The position numbers and the translations under genes were made by a program. A stretch of 64,000 nt of DNA. Source: Spirodela intermedia. Lineage: Eukaryota; Streptophyta; Magnoliopsida; Alismatales; Araceae. Shown here one piece after another: positions 1 through 8,415 of the stretch (position 1 is its first letter; the number at the start of each line of letters is the position of its first letter). Below the pieces are notes generated by a model, which was given only the letters and a program-made list of their open reading frames with translations, did no database searches and had not been told where the DNA came from. The stretch is taken from NCBI GenBank assembly GCA_902729315.2, contig LR746280.1:5001-69000 (forward strand). Direction: 5' to 3'.

Positions 1-437
1 CCCTGGGAAGTCCTAAGGTACGTGTGCATGCGTTGCGAGACGCTTGCTGTGCATGTGCTGAAAGGCACCGCTTCATTATCGTGCCGCCAGGCACGTGTTA
101 CGAACCCCTCCAACACCATGCCAAGATGCTTCAAGTTTCGAAGAACGTGCCGAGAGGCACCCCTGCCACCATGCCGAGAGGCATATGTGGCAACCATCTC
201 ACCATGCCAAGATGCCCCCAGCTCCGAAGAACGTGCCGAGAGGCACCCCTGCCACCATGCCGAGAGGCATATGTGGCATCCATCTCATCATGCCAAGACG
301 CCCCAGCTCCAAAGAACGTGCCGAGAGGCACCCCTGCCACCATGCCGAGAGGCATATGTGGCAACCATCTCACCATGCCAAGATGCCCCCAGCTCCGAAG
401 TTCGGCCCAAGACAGTTATCCCAAAAAAAAAAAAAAA
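1..437 (+). repeat. 5S-rRNA-derived hairpin repeat, unit 1 (5' truncated by window edge)
   Basis: The window opens inside the 3' end of a 5S-like segment (CCCTGGGAAGTCC) and runs through a hairpin-rich body to a poly(A) run at about 422-439. The body holds three copies of an 86-bp subrepeat; its two marker palindromes recur at 147/233/319 and 171/257/342. The palindromes are GTGCC-GAGA-GGCAC and ATGCC-GAGA-GGCAT. Earlier hairpins lie at 30-43 (loop GCGA), 55-68 (loop GAAA) and 81-94 (loop GCCA). Open frames here merely follow the repeat: 86 is not a multiple of 3, so each copy changes frame. A non-coding retroposed repeat is the best reading. Confidence 0.8.
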
Positions 438-937
438 AAACCCTAAACCCTAAACCCAACCCCCCTAAGTGGGAGAGTTGCCACCGGATCCCATAAGAAC
501 TCCGGAGTTAAGCGTGCTTGGGTGGGAGCAGTCACCGGATGGGTGACCTCCCTGGGAAGTCCCAAGGTACGTGTGCATGCGTTGCGAGACGCTTGCTGTG
601 CATGTGCTGAAAGGCACCGCTGCATTATCGTGCCGCCAGGCACGTGTTACGAACCCCTCCAACACCATGCCAAGATGCTTCGAGTTTCGAAGAACGTGCT
701 GAGAGGCACCCCTGCCACCATGCCGAGAGGCATATGTGGCAACCATCTCACCATGCCAAGATGCCCCCAGCTCCGAAGAACGTGCCACCATGCCGAGAGG
801 CATATGTGGCATCCATCTCATCATGCCAAGATGCCCCAGCTCCAAAGAACGTGCCGAGAGGCACCAAAGTGCTTGGGCATGTGAAGTACCGGGATGGGTG
901 ACCTCCTGAGAAGTTTGGCCCAAGACAGTTATCCCAA
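438..937 (+). repeat. 5S-rRNA-derived hairpin repeat, unit 2
   Basis: This unit starts with a telomere-like CCCTAAACCCTAAACCC leader. The 5S-rRNA-like core follows at about 482-568 and covers roughly nucleotides 27-105 of plant 5S rRNA, including box A (about 507-522), the intermediate element and box C (about 536-556). Next comes the hairpin body, where one GTGCC hairpin has been deleted near 782. A second 5S-like half follows at about 868-915 (GCTTGGGC then GGGATGGGTGACCTCC), ending in GACAGTTATCCC plus a short A run. The 5S identity is direct sequence similarity; whether the promoter works is unknown. Confidence 0.8.
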
Positions 938-1545
938 AAACCTAAACCCTAAACCCTAAACCCTAAAAACCCCCCTAAGTGGGAGAGTTGCCACCGGATC
1001 CCATAAGAACTCCGGAGTTAAGCGTGCTCGGGTGGGAGCAGTCACCGGATGGGTGACCTCCCTGGGAAGTCCCAAGGTACGTGCATGCGTTGCGAGACGC
1101 TTGCTGTGCATGTGCTGAAAGGCACCGCTGCATTATCGTGCCGCCAGGCACGTGTTACGAACCCCTCCAACACCATGCCAAGATGCTTCGAGTTTCGAAG
1201 AACGTGCCGAGAGGCACCCCTGCCACCATGCCGAGAGGCATATGTGGCAACCATCTCACCATGCCAAGATGCCCCCAGCTCCGAAGAACGTGCCAAGAGG
1301 CACCCCTGCCACTATGCCGAGAGGCATATGTGGCATCCATCTCATCATGCCAAGACGCCCCAGCTCCGAACAACGTGCCGAGAGGCACCCCTTACCACTA
1401 TGCCCAGAGGCATATGTGGCATCTATCTCCGAAGAATGTGCCTGAGAGGCACCAAAGTACTTGGGCATGTGAAGTACCGGGATGGGTGACCTCCCAAGAA
1501 GTTCGGCCCAAGACAGTTATCCCAAAAAAAAAAAAAAAAAAAAAA
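938..1545 (+). repeat. 5S-rRNA-derived hairpin repeat, unit 3
   Basis: This unit has the same architecture as the one before it: a CCCTAAA leader (about 941-967), a 5S core (about 992-1078), a hairpin body with several GAGA or AAGA loops, a second 5S-like half (about 1458-1502) and a poly(A) run at about 1524-1544. It is the longest unit, about 600 bp. Some hairpins carry single changes, such as GTGCC-AAGA-GGCAC near 1290 and a five-base loop near 1440. Confidence 0.8.
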
Positions 1546-1706
1546 CCCTAAACCTAGGCGTATGTGGCATCATCTCACCATGCCAAGACGCCCCCAGCTT
1601 CGAAGAACGTGTCAAGAGGCACCCCTACCACCATGCCGAGAGGCATATGTGGCATCCATCTCACCATAGTTCAGCCCAAGACAGTTATCCCAAAAAAAAA
1701 AAAAAA
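1546..1706 (+). repeat. 5S-rRNA-derived hairpin repeat, unit 4 (internally deleted)
   Basis: This is a short version of the unit. It has the CCCTAAACC leader, about one and a half hairpin subrepeats (including GTGTC-AAGA-GGCAC and ATGCC-GAGA-GGCAT) and the GACAGTTATCCC tail with poly(A) at about 1693-1706. Both 5S-like segments are missing, so it could not carry its own 5S-type promoter. It abuts LINE DNA. Confidence 0.7.
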
Positions 1707-1712
1707 CCCGAG

Positions 1713-2550
1713 AATCTCTAGGTGTGGTCATGATGTCCTCTATCTCCTAGTGGGTGACTAAAGATGGAATCAATGAGAGGATATCCTCAGTGATTTCAAT
1801 CGGTTGAGAGAAAAAGAGGGTACGAAAGTACATAATTCCTACCTCTTGCATACGGGATGTGTCATGATCATACACCTCTAGAAGAGATATATAATCAGAT
1901 CAAGATCAATGTGTGATCAAGGCATGAAAGAAATGTGTGTTTCTATCACCCTCACACAACTATTAGATGCGTGATCTTTGGAGATAGTATATCTCCTATC
2001 GTCGCGCGGCCTCTATTAGTTGCTTGTTCATTCGAACTCGTCTCTCCCAAGTAGTGTCACTTTATTGAACTTACAATTGTCTCTTGACCTTTGCTAGCTC
2101 ACTCTTCAACTCTTCCACTTGGGTGTGTATATTTCTTTATACATGTCAGTTCCACCATTTAAGGTGGAGTTTGAGATTCCTTAGTTTGTAACTCAGGTTC
2201 TCCATAGGAGAGTCAAAAATATCTCCGTGCCAATGACTACGCACGAAGCTCTAGAAGCCTTCATGCCGAGTCTACATATTTTGAAACCTAAAAGGAGGTC
2301 TAGGGGTACTAGCTCTCAAGTTAAGAAGAATAAGAATCGACGTGTGATATGACCTATAGTGGGGTAAGAGCATGACTATATGGGATATTACACTAATATA
2401 ATGTTATTAGTGAAGTAGCGATCGATACACTCATATATTCTTGCACCTCTTTGTCTCTCGTTACACCGTGTCCAGACCTCACCAAAAGTAGAAGGCTCAA
2501 TGAGGGCCGCATGAAAAATAAAATAATTAAACATCTCCATATGACGGGCC
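1713..2550 (-). mobile_element. LINE fragment (endonuclease C-terminus to RT linker), second copy
   Basis: This stretch matches 4500-5342 of the larger LINE to the right almost base for base; for example GGTCATGATGT at 1722 and at 4513, and AACATCTCCATATGAC at the far end of both. It covers the end of the apurinic endonuclease domain and the linker before the reverse transcriptase, read on the minus strand. It has more stops than the other copy and is non-functional. It is enclosed by 5S-derived units pointing inward from both sides. Confidence 0.85.
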
Positions 2551-2554
2551 CAAA

Positions 2555-3210
2555 GGTTTAGGGTTTTTTTTTTTTTTTTGGGATAATTATCTTGGGCCGA
2601 ACTTCTCGGGATGTCACCCATTCCGGTACTTCACACACCCAAGCACTTTGATGCCTCTCAGCACATTCTTCGGAGATAGATGCCACTAGTGCCTCTCGAC
2701 ATGGTGGCATAGGGCTGCCTCTTGGCAAGTTGTTTTTCAGAGCTGGGTGCCTCTCGGCACGTTGTTGGTGAGATGGCTGCCACATGTGCCTCTCAGCATG
2801 GTGGTACTGATGCCTCCCAACACATTTTTCAGAGAAGAGTGCCTATCGGCACGTTGTTTGTGAGATGGATGCAACATGTGCCTCTCAGCATGGTGGCAGG
2901 GGTGCCTCCCAACACGTTCTTTGGAACTGAGTGCCTATCAGCATGTTGTTCGTGAGATGGATGCCATGCCTCTTGGCATGGTGGCAGGGGTGCCTCTTAG
3001 CACGTTCTTTGGAGCTGGGTGCCTCTTGGCATGGTGGTAGAGGGATTCGTAACATGTGCCTGGCGGCACGATAATGCAGTGGTGCCTTTCAGCACATGAA
3101 GAGTAGGCACCTCGCGACGCGTGCACATACCCAAGGACTTCTCAAGGAGGTCACCCATCCAAGGACTGCTCCCACCCGAGCACGCTTAACTCCGGAGTTC
3201 TTATGGGACC
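2555..3210 (-). repeat. 5S-rRNA-derived hairpin repeat, unit 5 (inverted, fused to LINE)
   Basis: Read on the minus strand, the 5S core (3210-3134, including AGTTAAGCGTGCT and GGATGGGTGACCTCC) comes first. A run of GGCAC/GTGCC hairpins follows (for example GTGCCTCTCGGCAC as written on the plus strand), then a second 5S-like half (about 2650-2610), CCCAAGATAATTATCCC, a poly(A) of about 16 bases (2579-2564) and CCCTAAACC. The unit lacks its usual leader. Instead its 5S part begins exactly where the LINE reverse transcriptase stops, so the RT reading frame runs on into 5S sequence. Confidence 0.8.
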
Positions 3211-4500
3211 TTACGAATCGAATAAAACAAATTTCAGCATGATCTGAGGTTAGATGGGAGAGATCTTGCCGTTTGAATGTGACGTTTATGAGAGAGAAGC
3301 TCTCGTGAGGAGAGAGAAAAAAGTTGAGCGTACATATCCGCCTCACAAATTGTAGAATGGTATCCGGTACCTCATGTACTGCTAGTAGATGTAATGGCAT
3401 ACTCATGAGGACATGACGTATCAACTGGATGCGACCTCTTGAGGATAGAAGCTGAAGTTTCCATCCGGTAAGTTTCTTCCTCAACTTGCACAGAAGGGTA
3501 TCAAAATAATGAATCCGAGTGCATCCAAGGAAGATAAGACATCCAAGGTAATAAAAAGGCAAATGTCCACGTGAAAATCTTGTTATATCTTGTATACGGC
3601 GTATGGTGCTAATGGTGGTAGAAGATGCCACTATAAAGTTACTCTTCGAGATATTAACGAATTGACCTATGGCCCGCTCGTAGCTCGAGATAATAGTCAT
3701 GAGTCCCTTAATAGATGCCTCACATCTATTAAGGAAGAGTATAGCGTCATCGGCAAATAACGAATGTGATATGATCGGGCAACCCCGCTTCGAATGATAT
3801 GGTTGAATAAGTCCACGTGATACTGCTCGAGAGAGGGTTCTACCCAGGACTTCTTCAACTAATATGAAGAGAGTGGGTGATAATAGATCACCCTGCCATA
3901 AGCCTCGTGTGGTAGTGAAGAAAGGAGTGGAAGTGTCATTCACCAGTAGGGAGAAGTGATTCTCCCTATTGCATGCATCAACTAAGTCGATGAACTCATC
4001 AGTGAATCTAAAACGTCGAAGTACTTCAGTGAGGAATTTCCACTCGATTCTATCAAAAGCCTTTTCCATGTCTAGTTTGATGATAACATTAGAACCATGA
4101 ATGTCTTGATCAAGAGACTGTGTTAATTCATGAACTAACATGATGTTATCGTAAATGTGGCGTCCCTTGACAAATCCGCATTACTTCAGAGATATGTGCC
4201 GATCAAGGAAAGTCCTCAGTCATGCTGTAATGATCTTAGATACAACCTTATAACATATATTACAAAGATTGATGGGTCGAAAGTCTCTAAAAGAGGTTGG
4301 GTTAGTCACCTTTGGGATGAGGATAATAAAGGTGGCTTTTCAACTTCGTGGAAAGACTTTGCGGCGGAAGAATTCCTTGACGGTATGTACTATATTTGTT
4401 CCAACTATGTCCCAACATGATGTATAAAAATCAGCTAGGAAACCATTGGGTCCAGGTGCTCGATTTCTACTCATCGAGAAGACTACATCTCGGATCACTT
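3211..4500 (-). pseudogene. LINE reverse transcriptase (broken)
   Basis: RNA-directed DNA polymerase domain of a non-LTR retrotransposon. On the minus strand I read APGPNGFLADFY near 4460, then fingers and palm blocks with DMEKAFDR, GLWQGDLLSP and the catalytic SLFADDAILF. FADD replaces the commoner YADD. The long open stretch is 4141-3211. Upstream of it in the same frame lie in-frame stops at about 4187 (TGA) and 4163 (TAA), both explicable as C-to-T changes of CGA and CAA. The thumb region ends abruptly at 3211, where 5S-derived sequence begins. Confidence 0.85.
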
Positions 4501-4534
4501 CTCTAGTAGGTATGGTCATGATGTCTTCTATCTC

Positions 4535-4747
4535 CTAGTGGGTGACTAAAGATGGAATTGATGAGAGGATATCCTCAGAGATTTCAATTGGCTGAGAGGA
4601 AAGGAGGGTACGAAAGTACACAATTCCTGCCTCTTGCATACGGGATGTGTCATGATTATACACCTCTAGAAGAGATGTATAATCAGATCGAGATCGATGT
4701 GTGATCGAGGCATGAAAGAAACGTGTGTTTCTATCACCCTCATGCAA
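4535..4747 (-). pseudogene. LINE ORF2 linker between endonuclease and RT
   Basis: The minus-strand frame reads EGDRNTRFFHASITHR, a motif typical of the spacer between the endonuclease and reverse transcriptase in plant LINE ORF2 proteins. It is separated by stops or frame changes from the endonuclease on one side and the RT on the other. The same segment occurs in the second LINE copy at about 1757-1960. Confidence 0.75.
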
Positions 4748-4942
4748 CCATTGGATGCGTGATTTTTGGAGATAGTATATCTCCTGTCGTCGCGCGGCCT
4801 CCGTTAGTTATTCGTTCACTCGAACTCGTCTCTCCCAAGTAGTGTCACTCCATTGAACTTGCAGTTGCCTCTCGACATCTGCTAGCTCCTTCTTCAAATC
4901 CTCCACTTGGGTGTGTATGTTTCTGTATACATGCCAGTTCCA

Positions 4943-5800
4943 TCATTTAAGGTGGAGTTTGAGATTCCTCAGTTTGTAACTGAAGTTCTCCATAGGAGAG
5001 TCAGAGATATCTCCGTGCCAATGACTACGCACGAAGCTCTGGAAGCCTTTGTGCCGAGTCCACATATTCTGAAACCTAAAAGGAGGTCTAGGGGAATTAG
5101 CTCTCGAGTCAGGGAGAATAAGAATCGGCGTGTGATCTGACCTACAGCGGGGTAAGAGTGTGACTAATATGGGACATTGCATTAATGCAATGTTATTAGT
5201 GAAACAACGATCGATGCACTCATATATCCTTGCACCTCCTTGTCTCTCGTTGCACCACATCCAGACCTCGCCAAAAGTAGGAGGCTCTATGAGAGCTGCG
5301 TGAAAAATAAAATTATTAAACATCTCCATATGACAGGCTCGAGGGACCCGCCCTCCTTGACGTTCAGTGACTCTACGTACGCAGTTGAAATCTCCGGCTA
5401 TGAACCAAGGAGAATCAACTAGTATGGGATAATCCTGTGTATATCGTACTAGGTCTTCCCAAAGAGTCTCACGGTCTTGGTGTCTATGTGAAGTATAAAT
5501 AATAGAGAATGTAAACTCTTGGCTAGAGCCAAGTACCTTCATCGTGACATGTTGTGGCCCCTCAATAAGTAACTTTAGAGAGTAAGGGCTCTTCCAGAAC
5601 AACCAGATGTGATTTGTAGGGTTAGAGTGGAAGTGATCCATACCTAAGTGTCTAAGCAATGGATAAATATGATCTAATGGAATCATTGGTTCAATAAGCC
5701 CGACTAGGCATAGTCGGCGCTTATTGATGAGTTCAACGATGTGAGACTGTGTTTCGAGGTTGCCCAACCCTCGACAATTCCAAACAAGGCTGGGTATCAT
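4943..5800 (-). pseudogene. LINE ORF2 AP-like endonuclease domain
   Basis: An open frame of about 285 codons encodes the exonuclease-endonuclease-phosphatase fold that nicks target DNA in LINE retrotransposition. Counting from a GTG two codons upstream of the ATG at 5800, visible catalytic blocks are WNCRGLGN (residues 9-16), the metal-binding Glu in GLIEPM (39), AGDFN (137-141), a degenerate RIYECIDR block (193-200) and SDHTP (223-227). The ATG lies a few bases after the ORF1 stop (about 5806-5808). The domain itself looks intact, but the ORF2 it belongs to is broken downstream. Confidence 0.85.
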
Positions 5801-5806
5801 GGGCAC

Positions 5807-6914
5807 TATCCATTGCCACGAGCCCTAGACCTCGTGACGTAGGGAGAACGTTGTCGTGAGGCTCTATCGACTACATCTGTTTGGTACCCTCTCTTAGGGT
5901 CAAAGCCCTTAGTAGGATAGCCAGATGATGTCTCAGATCCTAAGTCCTTAGCACTCGATGTAGAGCGCCCACTAGTGTCTGCCCTTGAAGATGATAGGGA
6001 GATGACTCGACGATTTGTCGAGCATTCTCCCCTACTAGGGCTCGCTAAAATGTCATCAGTCTCCAAGCCCTGTCTAGGATCGCTCTCTGTCAAGGTCTCT
6101 AGAGGTGTGGTCAAAGGAGGATCCGGAGGGTGGGGTGGAAGAGAAGGGGGATCAGAAGGGGAAAGGCATGGGGGGTCTAATGGGGAGGTGTCTATTGGGG
6201 TCATATCAAGGACCGCATCAGGTGATGGAGGGGGCTGAGAGGATGTGCAAGGTGTGGTGTGGGAGGGTGCGATGCTAGGTATTGGGTTGCGAATAGGTGA
6301 TGGAGGACGGGTGACTAGAGCGGGTGTAATTTTTTTTATGGTAAAGTGGGGCTAGTTGACGTCATAGAAGTAATAGGTTTAGGAAGTCTAGTGGATGGAG
6401 AGAGGCTGGTCGAAGGTAAAGTAGTAGTAGTAGTAATTCCCCATTTAGGGGAGCATCGTCGAACTCGTGGGCTGTCGCCTTTCCCTATAGTGGGAACACT
6501 ATCAGTCTCCTCAATCAAAGTACTGAGAGCATCGAAAGCATTCGACGTCTGGGCTATCTTTCCTATGTCTACTGAGACAAGAGGTGATGCTCGTGCTACC
6601 ATCTTCCTCCCTTTACGGGTGGAAGTGGACGCTCGAGGAATGGAATGTGTCGCTGGAGTAGGTGGAGGTGTCTTGTGAGAACCTGTCAGTAGGGTACTAG
6701 CCTGGAATGTTGATGGTTGGGATGAAATATGTGAGGTCGGTGTAGGATGACGACTAGATGTAGTCTTTCCTGCCTCAACAATATAGTTGTCATATGAGAG
6801 GGGTGGTAAGTGAAGAGAAGTAGACCCCCATATGAGAGGGGTCGGGATGAGAGGGGTCGGGATGAAGTATTTTTTTGTCGACATGTGTGAATAGTGTGTC
6901 CAAAAACCGTGCAA
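5807..6914 (-). pseudogene. LINE ORF1, C-terminal low-complexity region
   Basis: Two minus-strand frames (6914-6336 and 6204-5807) encode Ser/Thr/Pro-rich, then basic, sequence, ending RSRARGNG just before ORF2. This is usual for the tail of plant LINE ORF1 proteins downstream of the zinc knuckle. A frame break between 6336 and 6204 separates the two parts. No enzymatic motif is present. Confidence 0.55.
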
Positions 6915-7540
6915 TGTGTGCAGAAATGAGGTAATCTCTCATATATAATATTTTGGTAGATTTTCTCATCCCCATTCTACACAATAATCATATGCTGAAG
7001 GGGGGCTAAGAGGTCTAACTCGACACATACGCGGGCATATCCTGGACGATTGAACATTTTAACACCTGGATCTAGGCGTATAAATGTTCCGACTGCATTT
7101 GCCAAGGACTCAAGTGCCTTGGGCATGAATAAATGTGCTAACAAACTCGGAAAACCTATCCAAGCTGAAGTGGAGTGGGGTTGTTTCCCTCGAGAGGTGC
7201 CGTCAAGATATGGGGTCCATCTATGAGTGTACATAATGGCATTTTGAATCTCCCATGTGGTCCAGCTCTAGGCTTTCCGATAGTCAGCCTCGAGCTCGAA
7301 TCAGATGAAGACACTCTAGTAATCACGAGCACCAATGACTACATTTCCCTGAAAATGTCCAGGGGCCAAATATATTTTTTGTATGTCATCTAAATGGAGA
7401 CGTTTTGTGGTAAAACATCCAATCAATGTAAACTGGAATGCCTCAGCTAGTTGAGAGACCTCGTTCGAAGAGAATGAGACTATTCTCATTCCTTCTTCCT
7501 CAATATAACCTCGTGGTAAGAAGTCCGTAGTGTACATAGG
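6880..7540 (-). pseudogene. LINE ORF1 DUF4283-like domain and CCHC knuckle (broken)
   Basis: Minus-strand frames 7537-7316 and 7234-6977 resemble the DUF4283 domain that opens plant LINE gag-like proteins, with blocks such as FQFTLIGCFTTKR and GFPSLLAHLF. It is followed near 6950-6890 by a knuckle with the spacing C-x2-C-x4-H-x4-C (PHFCTHCTVFGHTIHTC). Expected role: RNA binding in the LINE ribonucleoprotein. At least two frame breaks make it a pseudogene. Confidence 0.65.
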
Positions 7541-7597
7541 GAGTAATGGAGCTCGGTGTGTGTTCTGAGTTGTAGGAGTGGGCTGTGTTCTTGTAAG

Positions 7598-8356
7598 TCA
7601 CTGGGCCCAAGTCTGGGCTAAGGTTTGAGTGGGCTGGGCCGACATATTAGGAATTTGTGTGGGCTGGGTTAGTATGAGTGGGGCTTGAGTTTGGATCTGG
7701 ATTGGCTCTGCCCCCACAGGTCTTACTTTGGCAATAACGGGCCGCACATGCGCTTGGGCCCGGATATCCTTGGGTTTCGCGGCCTTGAGTGTTGCTGCCT
7801 CAGCCTGAACGAGTGCTGCCGCCACCATAGTGGCGCCGCCCCCGTCAGCCCCCGCTAGCGGGGACGCGTTGGCTGTCAAGACCGAGGTGACGGCGTCGGC
7901 AGAATGTGGCGCCTTTATCTCGGCTTCCTCCTGTCGGTTGATCTCAAGATCAACGGTCAAATGATGAAGAGCCAATTCCGAGGAAAAGCCGCCACCTGAC
8001 GCCTTTTTTCTGGAAGCTGACGAGTCCGTGTCAGCCTCCGCTGGGGGGGACGCCATGGGTACAAGGACCAAGGTAACGGCATCAGCAGAATGCGGCGCCT
8101 TTATCTCGGCTCCCTCATGTCCGTTGATCGCAAGATTAACGGTCAGATCAAGGACCGAAGCTGACGAGTCCACATTAGCTGACACCGCCCCCACATCACC
8201 GGCCTTTTCCTCTTGTCGATCCTCACCATTAATCTCACGATCAATGGTGAGGTCAGGGGAGACGATGCCACGTGCCCTCTCCCCTTTACCGCAGAGCGAG
8301 GGAATGGCGCCAAGAGCCATTCCCTCGTTTGCGGAAACCGAGGGGACGTCGGCCAA
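7598..8356 (-). pseudogene. LINE ORF1 N-terminal repeat region
   Basis: A minus-strand frame of 252 codons is rich in Ala, Glu and Asp, with no recognised domain. It contains an imperfect internal duplication: a block with INxxEEAEIKAPHSADAVT occurs twice, and a weaker third copy lies nearer the N-terminus (underlying DNA near 7908, 8093 and 8203). Its position upstream of the DUF4283-like part suggests the N-terminal extension of ORF1. The end near 7598 is a stop, so it is not continuous with the next block. Confidence 0.45.
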
Positions 8357-8415
8357 CGGCGAATCACTACCGTTCTCAAGGCGGCCGTTCCACCCATTGA
8401 CTGCCCCAATGTCCG

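Larger units (their letters stand above)
3211..8415 (-). mobile_element. L1-type LINE (non-LTR retrotransposon), degenerate, 3' part replaced
   Basis: On the minus strand the order is an ORF1-like gag region (8356-5807), an AP endonuclease (5800-4943), a linker and a reverse transcriptase (about 4500-3211). This is the organisation of plant L1-clade LINEs. The C-terminal zinc-finger and RNase H region is absent because the element passes directly into a 5S-derived unit at 3210. Stops and frameshifts break both ORFs, so the copy is dead. Confidence 0.85.

Noticed and set aside
482-568. Functional 5S rRNA gene
   Set aside because: The first 25 or so nucleotides are replaced and there is no proper 3' end with a T-run terminator; it is a 5S-derived segment, not a gene.
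22-1489. Several overlapping 80-156-codon frames with repeating His/Cys/Pro-rich peptides in the left array
   Set aside because: They follow the 86-bp hairpin subrepeat through all frames, are interrupted by 5S-like segments and poly(A), and show no domain; not treated as protein genes.
1-1706. Regularly spaced palindromes suggesting a CRISPR-like array
   Set aside because: Spacers are themselves repeats, the DNA is clearly a plant nuclear genome, and the units contain 5S and poly(A).
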